Shown here in pieces: positions 18,283 to 27,258 of a stretch of 64,000 nucleotides of DNA; position 1 is the first letter of the stretch; each line of letters starts with the position of its first letter. The notes under the pieces were generated by a model that was not told the origin of the DNA, did not search any database, and saw nothing but the letters and a program-made list of their open reading frames with translations. This stretch comes from Novosphingobium nitrogenifigens DSM 19370 (GTDB lineage: Bacteria; Pseudomonadota; Alphaproteobacteria; Sphingomonadales; Sphingomonadaceae), in assembly GCF_000192575.1 (NCBI RefSeq), contig NZ_GL876931.1, positions 280,483 through 344,482 on the forward strand. Reading direction: 5' to 3'. A program made the position numbers and the translations under genes.

Positions 18283-18925
18283 TGTCGACAGCCTGCCGCA
18301 TGTCGCCGATCTTGCCGATTATCTCGCGCCCTCGCGCACGGCGCTGATCGTCGTCGATATTCAGGTCGATTTCGCGTCGGCCAGGGGCGTTCTGGGCGGT
18401 TACGGCGTTGACATGACCGAGGCCGAAGTGGTCGTCGACCGGATCGAGGAGATGATCGCGGCGGCGCGCAAGGCCGGGGTGACGGTCGGTTTCATGCGCG
18501 TGATGACCCGGCCTGAAACCGATTCCGATGCCTTGCGCACATGGATGGCGCGACGCGGTACTCCCGGCGGCGAAGCGATTTGCCGCATCGGCAGCGGGGG
18601 TGAGGCCTATTACCGGGTGACCCCGGAGCCGGGCGATATCGAGATCGAAAAGCTCGCCTATTCAAGCTTCCATGGCACCGATCTCGACGCGCAGTTGCGC
18701 GCGCGGGGCATCGACACGCTGGTGATCGCGGGGATCAGCACCGATTGCTGCGTCGATTCGACCACGCGCGACGCGTTCCACCACAATTTCCACGCTTTCG
18801 TCGTTTCCGACGCCTGCACCGCTTATGGCGACGACCTGCACTATGCCGCGCTCAAGGCGATGAGCCTCCATTGCGCGCTGTTGACTCGCACTGCCGATGT
18901 GGTGGCCGCCTGGGACAAGGCCTGA
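18275..18925 (+). CDS. rutB: RutB-like isochorismatase-family amidohydrolase
   Basis: This 216-residue cysteine hydrolase resembles RutB, which hydrolyses the ureidoacrylate product of RutA. The catalytic triad of the isochorismatase/nicotinamidase family is visible: Asp28 in LIVVDIQ, Lys126 in EKLAYSSF and Cys159 in ISTDCCVDST, with the cis-peptide preceding the Cys loop. The ATG lies inside the rutA-like frame, so translation is coupled. RutC, RutD and RutE homologues, needed for complete uracil breakdown in E. coli, are absent here. The substrate is probably a ureido or amide ring-opening product, which is inference. Confidence 0.8.
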   Translation: MPDVDSLPHVADLADYLAPSRTALIVVDIQVDFASARGVLGGYGVDMTEAEVVVDRIEEMIAAARKAGVTVGFMRVMTRPETDSDALRTWMARRGTPGGEAICRIGSGGEAYYRVTPEPGDIEIEKLAYSSFHGTDLDAQLRARGIDTLVIAGISTDCCVDSTTRDAFHHNFHAFVVSDACTAYGDDLHYAALKAMSLHCALLTRTADVVAAWDKA

Positions 18926-19011
18926 GGTCTCCTCGGTCGATCTTTTGCGATACCAATTCTTTGTGCGCGCCATGACAAGATGCCGGGCGGGGTGACGGGC
19001 ATCGTGCCGTC

Positions 19012-20433
19012 ATGGACAAGCACGGGAGCGCAGCGGGACAAGGCCCGCAAGAAGTCGATCTTGTCATCCACGGTGGCTGGATCGTCACCATGGATGACCG
19101 GCGGCGCGTGTTTCGTGACGGGGCTCTGGCGGTTCGGGGCGACACGATCGTAGCGGTCGGGCCGAGTGCGGAAATCCGGGCGGCATGGCGCGGGCGCGAG
19201 ACGATCGACGGGTCGCGCTGGGTTCTGACACCCGGTTTTGCCAATGGTCATGTGCATATCACCGGCGAGCCGATCACGCGCGGGCAAGTGCCCGACGATG
19301 CGGGCTGGCGCGCCAATGTCTTTGACTGGCTGATCCCCACTTATCTGGCGCAGACGCCTGATGACGAGCGCCTTGCCGCCTCGCTCTGCGCGGTCGAGAT
19401 GTTGCGCACCGGCACGACCTCGTTCGTGGAAGCGGGAACGATTCTCGATCTCGACGGCGTGGTTGAGGCCCTGTCGGCGATCGGCATTCGCGGGCGGCTC
19501 GGCCAATGGGTTCAGGACCGCGCCTTTGCCCCCGACGAGGATCAGGCCAGGCTGACCGATGTCGCCGTGGCCAAGCTTGCCGCGCAATTCGAACGCTATC
19601 CGGTTCGCGGCAATGCGCTCTTGACCGGATGGGCCTCTCTGGTCGGGCACAACACCGCGACCGATGCGTTGTGGCAGGCGGCGGCCGACCTTGCTCGCGA
19701 GCACGGCGGCGGGATCAGCGCACACATGAGCCCCGATCCTGCCGACGCGGACTTCTTTCTGGCGACGACCGGCAAGCGCCCCATTGCCCATCTTGCTGCG
19801 CTCGGCGTCTTGGGGCCGACCGTTTCGCTGACCCACGCGATCCATCTCGATGCAGAGGAAGTCGCGATTCTGGCCGAGACCGGCACCGGCGTCACCCATT
19901 GCCCGATGACCGCGATGAAAGGCGGCTATGGGGCAAGCGCGGTCGGACTGTTCCCCGAAATGCAGGCGGCAGGCGTGCGTATCGGTCTTGGTACCGACGG
20001 CAACAACAACGGCAATGCCGCCGACATCATGCGTGCGGGCTATGTCATGGCGGGGCTCTTCAAGGATGCGCGTCGCGACGGCACCCTTTTTCCGGCCCAC
20101 GAGGTGCTCGAATCCCTGACGCTCAAAGGGGCGGCCGCGGCCGGGCTGGCAGGCGTGACCGGCGCGATTGCGCCCGGATACAAGGCGGATTTCGTTGCCC
20201 ACGACCGCGACCGGCCTGAATGGGTGCCCTTGCTCAATGTCGTCAACCAGTTGGTCTGGTCGGCCGACGGGCGCGGTGTCCACAGCGTATGGGTTGCCGG
20301 ACGCCGTGTCGTTGATACCTATTGCATGACGACAATCGATGAAAAGCGTCTGTTCGCCGAAGTCGAGGCGGCGGCGCCCGGATTGATCGCGCGCAGCGGC
20401 TTGCCGGTGCCGCAGGTCTGGCCGGTACTGTGA
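19012..20433 (+). CDS. TrzN/AtzB-type metal-dependent amidohydrolase (copy 1)
   Basis: This 473-residue amidohydrolase belongs to the cytosine deaminase/triazine hydrolase branch, which removes amino or halo groups from N-heterocycles. Metal and catalytic ligands are in place: His80-x-His82 in ANGHVHI, His238 in SAHMSPDP, His275/His278 in LTHAIHLD and Asp329 in GTDG. The N-terminal beta-sandwich (DGALAVRGDTIVAVGPSAEI) and its C-terminal return (GYKADFVAHD) are complete. A poor ribosome binding site precedes the ATG. It is a paralogue of the gene at 21732 and shares long segments with it (AHMSPDPAD, GGYGA). The substrate is unknown; guanine-, cytosine- or triazine-like rings are the family norm. 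Confidence 0.85.
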   Translation: MDKHGSAAGQGPQEVDLVIHGGWIVTMDDRRRVFRDGALAVRGDTIVAVGPSAEIRAAWRGRETIDGSRWVLTPGFANGHVHITGEPITRGQVPDDAGWRANVFDWLIPTYLAQTPDDERLAASLCAVEMLRTGTTSFVEAGTILDLDGVVEALSAIGIRGRLGQWVQDRAFAPDEDQARLTDVAVAKLAAQFERYPVRGNALLTGWASLVGHNTATDALWQAAADLAREHGGGISAHMSPDPADADFFLATTGKRPIAHLAALGVLGPTVSLTHAIHLDAEEVAILAETGTGVTHCPMTAMKGGYGASAVGLFPEMQAAGVRIGLGTDGNNNGNAADIMRAGYVMAGLFKDARRDGTLFPAHEVLESLTLKGAAAAGLAGVTGAIAPGYKADFVAHDRDRPEWVPLLNVVNQLVWSADGRGVHSVWVAGRRVVDTYCMTTIDEKRLFAEVEAAAPGLIARSGLPVPQVWPVL

Positions 20434-20449
20434 TCGAGCCGAAGGAAAC

Positions 20450-21718
20450 ATGATGAGTTCACCTGCCGATACCGCAGTCCCGCCTTCAGCTCCGCTTCAG
20501 CGCGGGGCATGGACGGCTCTCGTCGCGCTGAGCCTGATGTTCTTCCTGCTGATGGCCGGGACGTTCAATTCGCTGGGGCAGGTGCTGCCTTCGATGGTCA
20601 AGGACCTCGACATGAACTGGAGCCAGGCCGGGCTCGGGTTCGCCTTGCTCGGCCTTGCCTGTGGCGGGGCAAGTCCCTTGCCTGCGCTTGGTATCCGCTG
20701 GCTGGGGGTGCGGACAACGCTGGCACTGGGCGCGCTGGTGCTGGCGCTGTCCTTTGCCGCGATGGCGGTCGCGGGCAGTGCGTCGGTCTATTACGCCGGG
20801 GCGTTCGCGCTCGGCGTCGGGTTCTGTCTGGTAGGGCCGATTCCGGCGGTCGACGTTCTGGGATCGGTGTTCGGCGCGCGGCAGTCGCTGGCGATCGGGA
20901 TCTATTTCGCGGTCGGGAATGTGGGGGCGGTCTGCGGCCCGTTGATGTTCTATACCGTGCATCAGCTGACGGGCGGCTGGCGCAGCTATTGGCTGCTCTG
21001 GGTGGCTGCCTCGATCGCTGTCGGTGCCTTTGCCGCGATCGCTGCGGGCAATGCCGCTCATGCAGCGCGCCGGGCCGGGGCGGAAGCGGCCGGAACAGCG
21101 GTCGCGCGGGTGCCCCTGCGGGACTTGTTCCGGCACATGCCCTTGCAGTTCTGGGTTTTGGCCGGGGCCTATACGACATGCCTTGCCGTCGACACGATCT
21201 TTCACAGCTTCGTGTTTCAGCATTTGATGGAACGGGGCGTGACGCAGGGCCTCGCAACCGGGGCGATGAGCGGGGCAGCGGCGGTCGCGGCGATCGCCTC
21301 GGCTTTGGGCGGGGCTGCGGGCCAGAAACTGCCCGCGCGGTTCCTGACGATCGTGTCGCTGCTCGCGCTGGCGGCGAGCATGGTCATCCTGACGCTGCCG
21401 ACCGGAGTGGCGACGGTGCTGGGCTTTGTCGTTGCCTTCGGGTGCGGGGTCGGCGTGTGCAAGGTCGCGGTGGTCGAAATGCTGCGCGGGTGGTTCAACG
21501 ACGCGCTGCTGCTCGAACTTTATGCGGTGATGACCTGGGTGGCGACGGCGGCGGCACTGGGGCCGAGCGTGGGCGGGCGCCTGCGCGATGCGACCGGGAC
21601 GTTCGCGCCGATTTTCGACCTTTCCGCGCTGGGCTGCGTCGGCATCGTGATTCTGCTCGCGCTGGTGCGGCGTCCGCGTTCGTCGGTTGTCACCGACAGC
21701 CCTGCCATCGCGGCCTGA
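20450..21718 (+). CDS. MFS transporter (island carrier 1)
   Basis: This 422-residue major facilitator has about twelve hydrophobic segments, starting with ALVALSLMFFLLMAGTFNSLGQVL, and a Gly-rich TM4-5 region. The loop 2-3 motif is weak (GIRWLGVRTTLALG). It lies 16 bp after copy 1 of the amidohydrolase, with AAGGAA before the ATG, and 13 bp before copy 2, so it is most likely the inner-membrane importer of the island's substrate. Whether it imports substrate or exports product cannot be read from sequence. Confidence 0.85.
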   Translation: MMSSPADTAVPPSAPLQRGAWTALVALSLMFFLLMAGTFNSLGQVLPSMVKDLDMNWSQAGLGFALLGLACGGASPLPALGIRWLGVRTTLALGALVLALSFAAMAVAGSASVYYAGAFALGVGFCLVGPIPAVDVLGSVFGARQSLAIGIYFAVGNVGAVCGPLMFYTVHQLTGGWRSYWLLWVAASIAVGAFAAIAAGNAAHAARRAGAEAAGTAVARVPLRDLFRHMPLQFWVLAGAYTTCLAVDTIFHSFVFQHLMERGVTQGLATGAMSGAAAVAAIASALGGAAGQKLPARFLTIVSLLALAASMVILTLPTGVATVLGFVVAFGCGVGVCKVAVVEMLRGWFNDALLLELYAVMTWVATAAALGPSVGGRLRDATGTFAPIFDLSALGCVGIVILLALVRRPRSSVVTDSPAIAA

Positions 21719-21731
21719 AACGGGGATAACG

Positions 21732-23111
21732 ATGACGCGGATCGCCGCCGATACCCTGATCACCGGCGCCTGTCTGGTGACGATGGACGCGACGCGGCGG
21801 ATCCTTGCCGACGGGGCTCTCGCCATGGCGGGCGACCGTATCGTCGCGGTTGGCCCCAGTGCCGAAGTCGAAGCGGTGGTCACAGCCCGGACGCGGATCG
21901 ATGCGCGGGGCAAGCTGGTCACGCCGGGGCTCGTCAACGGGCACGTCCATCTGACCGAAACGCTGATCCGGGGCTTCATTCCCGAAGATCTCGACTTTGC
22001 CGAGGGCCTGTTCGGCTGGGTCATCCCGCTTTACGAAGCGCACAGCGCCGAAGAACAGGCGCTCGCCGCGCAATTGGCAGTCGTTGCCATGCTGACGAGC
22101 GGGACGACCACCTTCATCGAAGGGGGAACGCTGCTCGAACCCGATGCAGTGTGGGACGCGATCGCGCCGATGGGCATACGCGGGCGCATGGGCCGCTGGA
22201 TCATGGATCGCGCGTTCGATCCCGCCGCCGATCAGGGCGCGCTGACCGACAAGGCGATTGCGACGATCGCGGCGGACCTTGATCGCCATGCCGGGAATGA
22301 GGGACTGCTGCGCGCATGGCCGCTGCTGGTCGGGCATTCTACCAATACGCCCGAGTTGTGGCAGGCGGCGAGCGCGATGGCGCGCGAACGCGGGCTCGGT
22401 CTTGCCGCGCATATGAGCCCGGACCCGGCGGACCCGGAATTCTATCGCGCCACTTACGGGTGCAGCCCGGTCGAATGGCTCGACCGGATCGGTGTGCTGG
22501 GCGATCATCTTTCGCTGGTGCACATGGTCCATGTCGACCGTGACGAACTCGATGCGCTGGCGCGGACGGGCACCAACGTGGTGTTCTGTCCCGGTGCCGC
22601 GATGCGCGGCGGCTATGGTGCGGGGCCATGTGGACTTCATGCCGAAATGGTCGCGGGCGGGGTCAATCTCCTGCTCGGCACCGATGGCGGCGACCGTCAC
22701 GACATGTGGCAACAGGGCATGATGATGGCCGGGCTCCTGCGCGATGCGCGCCGCTCGCCCGCGCTGATCACGGCCGAGCAGGTGCTCGAGATGCTGACGC
22801 TGGGCGGTACGCGGGCGGCGGGTTTGGGCGGGCAAGTCGGGGCGCTGGCCGTCGGTTATCAGGCCGACGTGGTGCTGATCGATACCGACCGGCCGGAAAT
22901 GGTCCCGCTGTGGCACCCTCCGCGCCATCTGGTGTGGTCGGGCGACGGGCGAATGGTCGATTCCGTTTGGGTCGCGGGCAGGCAGGTCGTGGGTGGCGGT
23001 CGTTGCCTGACGATCGATCAGGATCGCCTGTTCGCGCAAGCCCGCGCCATGGCGCCGGGTATCGTCGAGCGGGTCGGCCTGCCGCTCAAGAGCCCCTGGC
23101 CGATGTCCTGA
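21732..23111 (+). CDS. TrzN/AtzB-type metal-dependent amidohydrolase (copy 2)
   Basis: This 459-residue protein is a second member of the same amidohydrolase branch. It has His71-x-His73 (NGHVHL), His227 (AAHMSPDP), His264/His267 (VHMVHVD) and Asp318 (GTDGGD), so the metal site looks intact. The substrate loop after HxH (TETLIRGFIPEDLDF) differs from copy 1 (TGEPITRGQVPDDAG), and the segment after the catalytic Asp differs too (GTDGGDRHD against GTDGNNNGN), pointing to different substrates or sequential steps. The ATG at 21732 is preferred over upstream codons inside the MFS gene and has GGGGAT nearby. Confidence 0.85.
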   Translation: MTRIAADTLITGACLVTMDATRRILADGALAMAGDRIVAVGPSAEVEAVVTARTRIDARGKLVTPGLVNGHVHLTETLIRGFIPEDLDFAEGLFGWVIPLYEAHSAEEQALAAQLAVVAMLTSGTTTFIEGGTLLEPDAVWDAIAPMGIRGRMGRWIMDRAFDPAADQGALTDKAIATIAADLDRHAGNEGLLRAWPLLVGHSTNTPELWQAASAMARERGLGLAAHMSPDPADPEFYRATYGCSPVEWLDRIGVLGDHLSLVHMVHVDRDELDALARTGTNVVFCPGAAMRGGYGAGPCGLHAEMVAGGVNLLLGTDGGDRHDMWQQGMMMAGLLRDARRSPALITAEQVLEMLTLGGTRAAGLGGQVGALAVGYQADVVLIDTDRPEMVPLWHPPRHLVWSGDGRMVDSVWVAGRQVVGGGRCLTIDQDRLFAQARAMAPGIVERVGLPLKSPWPMS

Positions 23112-23167
23112 TCATCCTGTTTTTCGGCACTTGTCCGTGCCGGCCTTTTCCAACGGAGCCTTTCGCC

Positions 23168-23983
23168 ATGCCGTACCAGTCGATCACCGTTGCGCCGGTC
23201 ACGCCCGTGATCGGGGCGGAAGTGTCAGGGGTGGACCTGACCCGCCCGCTCGACGAGACGCAGATTGCCGAGATCAAGCGCGCCTTTGCCGAACATCTCG
23301 TGATCTTTTTCCGGGATCAGCCGGTCGGCCACGACGATCACATTCGTCTCGCCCGCTATTTCGGCGGCGTCCATATCGCGCCCAGCACCGCGCCCTGGCA
23401 AGTGCCCGGCGTGCCCGAAGTGACGATCATCCATGCCGACGAGAACAGCACGTTCGTCGCGGGCGAGGACTGGCATTCGGACATGAGCTGCGACGATGCG
23501 CCGCCGTTGGGGTCGATCCTTTACCTGCACACCATTCCCCCGGTCGGTGGCGATACCGTCTTTTCCAACATGTATGCGGCCTATGACGCGCTGTCGGACC
23601 GGATGAAGGCCTATCTCGACGGACTGACTGCCGTGCATGACGCGGTGCTCGGGTTCGGCGGGATCACGCCCGAAGGGATGAAGTTGCCGCGCAATTCGCA
23701 TCCGGTCATTCGCACTCACCCCGAAACCGGGCGCAAGGCGATTTTCGTCAATCGCGGTTTCACCACCCGGATCGAAGGCGTGCCGGATATCGAAAGCCGG
23801 TCGATCCTTTCCTATCTCTACGAACATGTGCAGCATCCCCAGTTCCAGTGCCGCTTTCGCTGGCAACCGCATTCGATCGCGTTCTGGGACAATCGCTGTG
23901 CGCAGCATTCGGCGATCTGGGACTATTTCCCGCAGCGCCGTTCGGGTTTCCGCGTCCAGATTCTGGGCGACAAACCGGTGTGA
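23168..23983 (+). CDS. TauD/TfdA-family Fe(II)/2-oxoglutarate dioxygenase
   Basis: This 271-residue dioxygenase couples 2-oxoglutarate decarboxylation to substrate oxidation. The iron facial triad is visible as His103-x-Asp105 in DWHSDMSC and the distal His247 in DNRCAQHSAIWDY, followed by the 2-oxoglutarate-binding arginine in QRRSGFR. The N-terminal VTPVIGAEVSGVDLTRPL is typical of the TauD/TfdA group. The ATG has GGAG nine bases upstream. Family members act on taurine, 2,4-D, alkyl sulfates and, in fungi, xanthine; the island context makes an N-heterocycle possible but unproven. A gap of 56 bp separates it from the amidohydrolase. Confidence 0.88.
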   Translation: MPYQSITVAPVTPVIGAEVSGVDLTRPLDETQIAEIKRAFAEHLVIFFRDQPVGHDDHIRLARYFGGVHIAPSTAPWQVPGVPEVTIIHADENSTFVAGEDWHSDMSCDDAPPLGSILYLHTIPPVGGDTVFSNMYAAYDALSDRMKAYLDGLTAVHDAVLGFGGITPEGMKLPRNSHPVIRTHPETGRKAIFVNRGFTTRIEGVPDIESRSILSYLYEHVQHPQFQCRFRWQPHSIAFWDNRCAQHSAIWDYFPQRRSGFRVQILGDKPV

Positions 23984-24186
23984 ACGGCAGGGGGCGCTGC
24001 GCGATCAAGTTCTAGGGCGTGGACGGCCAAGAACGCGGCAGGCAAACCGGCGATTGTGGCAACAACACGAAAGGCCCGCGTCGGGCAGGCGCGGGGAACG
24101 ATGACGGGAGAGCAGCCGCCGGTCGCGCGGGCTGTCTGGGAAAAAGGCAGACAAGATTCTGTCGTCCATAAAAAAGGGGGGAAACC

Positions 24187-26523
24187 ATGCGCTCTCGGTC
24201 TGTAACCAAGCCGACCGTTCCCATGTCGGCGGTACTCGCGTCGGCCTCGCTTCTTGCGCTGGCCGTGCCCCAGATGGCGTGGGCCGCCGATCCGGCGCCG
24301 CCTGCGCCCGCACCCGAACCTGTCGCCGGTAGCGGCGAACAGATCGCGGACATCGTCGTCGTCGGCGAAAAGCGCGCGGTCAATCTGCAATCCGCGCCGC
24401 TCGCCATCAGCGCGATCAGCGCCGACGCCTTGCGCGAACGCAATGTGGTCGACGTCGCCGACCTCAACGGTTTCGTGCCTGGCCTCACCGTGTCGAAAAG
24501 CGAAGGCAACGAACGTGTCATCGCCATTCGCGGGATCGGCTATGAAACCGCGCAGAATCCCAATTCCCAGCCCGGCGTCGCGTTCCACATCGACGGGGTC
24601 TATATCGCCCATGTCGTCGCTCTCAACCAGGACCTGCTCGACGTCGACCACGTCGAAGTCCTGCGCGGGCCGCAGGGCACCGTGTTCGGCCAGACATCGA
24701 CCGGCGGTGCGATCAATGTGATCACGCGCAAGCCGGTGTTCGATCGCTATACCGGCGAAGCGAGCGTCAGTTACGGCAATTACAACTACGTCCGCACCGA
24801 AGGCACGCTCAACGTGCCTCTGGCGCAGAACCTCGCCATTCGCGGCACGGTGCAATACTTGCGCCACGACGGTTACGGCTATGCGACGCAAGTGCCGGGA
24901 TACAGCAAGTTCGGCCTCGACGATGCCGACGATCTGGGCGCGCATGTCACCTTGCTGTGGCAACCCGAACCGGATTTCAGCGTGGAACTGTCGGGGCAGT
25001 CGTTCGACGCCTGGCGCCATGCCGCCTTGCAGAAGTGCACCTTGTGCAGCACCGATCCGCTTGGCGGAAGCCTGACCTACATTTCCGATCCCAATCCCGA
25101 TCCGCGCGCGGTGACGCAGGATTACGGCGGGCTTTACAAGACCAAGACCCGCATGGCCTATCTGACGGTCAGCAAGACCATCGCGGACAAGGTCATCGCC
25201 AAGTCGGTCTCTGCCTATCAGTATCTGGACAAGAACCAGACCGGCGACAACGACCGCTACGCCTATGCCAACTATTACGACAATCTCGTTCGCTGGCGCG
25301 ACTACAGCAGCACGTATTCCGAAGAGCTGTCGTTCGCATCGACGCCCAACAAGCATTTTGAATGGGTCGTCGGGGCGTTCTGGCTGCGGCAGAATGCCTT
25401 GCAGGACATTCTCGAATATTCGAGCAACGGTTTCGCGACCGATCCGTCGAACGGACAGGCGACCAACTTCCAGACCAACAGCCCCTATCAGCACACGACA
25501 TGGGCCGGATATGGTCAGGGCATCTGGCACGCGACGCCAAAGCTCGACCTGATTGCGGGTGCCCGGTACAACTGGGACCGCGTGACGGCACAACCGGTGC
25601 AGTATTTTGCGGTCGTTCCCCCGCGCGCCACCGAAAGCGCGGCGGTAACCGGCAAAGTCAGCGTGCAGTACCAGATCGATCCTTCGCACATGGTCTATGT
25701 GACCGGGTCCAAGGGATACAAACCGACCGGCGTGACCTTTGCTGCGGACTCGCTGTGGGTGAAGAGCGCCTACAAGAAGGAAACCGTCTGGGCGGCGGAA
25801 ATCGGGACAAAGAACGACTTCTTCGGCAAGAAACTGCGGCTGAACGTTGCGGGCTATTACTACTGGTACGATGATTACCAGTTCACTGCCGAAGATCCCA
25901 TTCCCTATGGCGGCGGCACGGCCAATATCCCCAAGGCGGAAATCTACGGCCTTGAATTCGAAGGCATGTGGGCCGCGACCCGGCACCTGAAATTCGACGG
26001 GACGCTCGCGCTCGCCGACGGCAAGTTCAAGGGCGACTATTACGCCATCGACCGCCAGACGGCGCAGGATGTACGCGCGACGACATATGCCTCGCTCGGC
26101 TATCCGGCGGCCTGGTATTACGATTCGCGCGTGATCGCCGCCGTCGAGGCTGCCGCGCAGAACACCAATGGGCACAAGATCCCCAAGCTGCCGGGCGTTC
26201 AGGGCAATATCGCGGCGACCTATACTACCGATCTTGGCCCCGGTCAGCTTACGTTCAGGGGCGAAGTGGTCTATCGGGGCAAGTTCAATAGCCGCATTTT
26301 CAATGTCGCGCAGTACGATACGATTCCCTCTTACACGCTCGGCAATCTCTATATCGAGTACAAGCCGAACAATTCGATGTTCACGTTCTCGTTTACGGCC
26401 ACCAACGTGACCGACACTCTGGGCGTCAGCAACAAGTTTGCGGACCCCTATGGCTCGGGCACGACCAGTGTCGAATATATCCCGCCGCGCCAGGTCTTCG
26501 GCACGGTCAAAATGAAGTTCTGA
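24187..26523 (+). CDS. TonB-dependent outer-membrane receptor
   Basis: This 778-residue receptor takes up a scarce or bulky substrate across the outer membrane using TonB. It has a Sec signal (LLALAVPQMAWA), a Pro/Ala linker, a TonB-box-like IADIVVVGEKR at about residues 54-64, a plug domain (VNLQSAPLAISAISADAL, then RGPQGTVFGQTSTGGAINVITRKP-type motif near 158-180) and a barrel ending in Phe (FGTVKMKF). GGGGGG precedes the ATG. It belongs to the sphingomonad-expanded catabolic receptor group (iron-complex receptor-like fold). The ligand is presumably the island's substrate, from context only. A strong terminator follows. Confidence 0.93.
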   Translation: MRSRSVTKPTVPMSAVLASASLLALAVPQMAWAADPAPPAPAPEPVAGSGEQIADIVVVGEKRAVNLQSAPLAISAISADALRERNVVDVADLNGFVPGLTVSKSEGNERVIAIRGIGYETAQNPNSQPGVAFHIDGVYIAHVVALNQDLLDVDHVEVLRGPQGTVFGQTSTGGAINVITRKPVFDRYTGEASVSYGNYNYVRTEGTLNVPLAQNLAIRGTVQYLRHDGYGYATQVPGYSKFGLDDADDLGAHVTLLWQPEPDFSVELSGQSFDAWRHAALQKCTLCSTDPLGGSLTYISDPNPDPRAVTQDYGGLYKTKTRMAYLTVSKTIADKVIAKSVSAYQYLDKNQTGDNDRYAYANYYDNLVRWRDYSSTYSEELSFASTPNKHFEWVVGAFWLRQNALQDILEYSSNGFATDPSNGQATNFQTNSPYQHTTWAGYGQGIWHATPKLDLIAGARYNWDRVTAQPVQYFAVVPPRATESAAVTGKVSVQYQIDPSHMVYVTGSKGYKPTGVTFAADSLWVKSAYKKETVWAAEIGTKNDFFGKKLRLNVAGYYYWYDDYQFTAEDPIPYGGGTANIPKAEIYGLEFEGMWAATRHLKFDGTLALADGKFKGDYYAIDRQTAQDVRATTYASLGYPAAWYYDSRVIAAVEAAAQNTNGHKIPKLPGVQGNIAATYTTDLGPGQLTFRGEVVYRGKFNSRIFNVAQYDTIPSYTLGNLYIEYKPNNSMFTFSFTATNVTDTLGVSNKFADPYGSGTTSVEYIPPRQVFGTVKMKF

Positions 26524-26547
26524 TCTCGACCCTTCGGTCGGTCGCAG

Positions 26548-26583
26548 AAAAGGCGCGGCGGGACACCCCGTCGCGCCTTTTTT
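26548..26583 (+). terminator. Rho-independent terminator after the TonB receptor
   Basis: An A-run leads into a GC-rich stem (GGCGCGGCGGG paired with CCCGTCGCGCC), and seven Ts follow. It closes the first transcription unit of the island. Confidence 0.88.
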
Positions 26584-26719
26584 GATGGGGTTCGTCGCTC
26601 AAAAGTGGGAAGCCTTCCAGACGCCCTCTACGGCGCGTGGACAAATTCGAGCGGCAGGTTGCGCCCCAGTTGCAGACATAAGTAGTTGCATTCATAGTAG
26701 ATGGCGGAAGGAGTAGGAT

Positions 26720-27088
26720 GTGCCGAAGCGGCTGACCGATCGATACGATGTCGACGCCATCCGGTTTACGCGAGCGGCGCCGCAAAAAGCCCTGGCCCGT
26801 GATTTATTAGGTGTAGTCGATTCAATCCGTCCGGGGGGATCGGTTTTCTACATCCTATGTGATACTCCGGAGGACTCCGGGGACGAGATCTCGGTGCTGA
26901 TCGACGGCGACACCATCATCCATTTTGAGTTGCCGCGCTTGCACTTTAAACGAACTCGCGTTGTTGGCGGACCCCCCACTGATATTCAGATTGAGTCGCT
27001 TGAGGAATTTCGAAAGCGGATCGGACAAGGGCGACGTCGACTGTTGTTGGACAGAGCTGTGGATGACGCCCACAGGCATAGGGCGTAA
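26720..27088 (+). CDS. Hypothetical protein, 122 aa, atypical composition
   Basis: I do not recognise this protein. A strong ribosome binding site (GGAAGGAG, six bases before a GTG start) argues that it is real. It reads as a small soluble alpha/beta protein: MPKRLTDRYDVDAIRF, a helix, a strand VFYILCDTPEDSGDEISVLIDGD, then a basic C-terminal helix (EEFRKRIGQGRRRLLLDRA). No signal peptide or membrane segment is visible. Codons such as TTA, GTA and ACT, rare in neighbouring genes, occur here, and the flanking spacers are also less GC-rich, suggesting a later insertion between the receptor terminator and the MFS-ribokinase pair. Function unknown. Confidence 0.55.
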   Translation: MPKRLTDRYDVDAIRFTRAAPQKALARDLLGVVDSIRPGGSVFYILCDTPEDSGDEISVLIDGDTIIHFELPRLHFKRTRVVGGPPTDIQIESLEEFRKRIGQGRRRLLLDRAVDDAHRHRA

Positions 27089-27120
27089 CGTCCGCTAACC
27101 ACCATCTCGGACGCCCCGCT

Positions 27121-27142
27121 CACCCTTGGATTGACCAAGGTG
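27121..27142. repeat. Short inverted repeat downstream of the 122-aa gene
   Basis: CACC(C)TTGG and CCAAGGTGG flank the loop ATTGA. No T-run follows, so it is only a weak terminator candidate for the small gene. Confidence 0.4.
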
Positions 27143-27181
27143 GGGGCACTCCCTCTCGCCTTGCAAACTTGACCCGGGGCG

Positions 27182-27197
27182 CCGCCAAATTTGGCGG
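27182..27197. promoter_or_regulatory. Perfect 16-bp palindrome upstream of the MFS-ribokinase pair
   Basis: CCGCCAAATTTGGCGG is fully self-complementary and lies 61 bp before the MFS start codon, a good distance for a repressor or activator site. It differs from the fructose operator. The two AraC-type proteins of the island would be expected to bind direct repeats, so a dimeric regulator coded elsewhere is equally possible. Confidence 0.5.
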
Positions 27198-27258
27198 GAG
27201 GGGGCGGGGTGTTCGTGCGGCCTTCACACACGGGGCAAGCTGCGTTTCAATCCGGTCT

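Noticed and set aside
17128..18925. A complete uracil (Rut) pathway
   Set aside because: Only RutA- and RutB-like genes are present; no rutC, rutD, rutE, rutF or uracil permease gene was found nearby, so a full Rut assignment is not supported.
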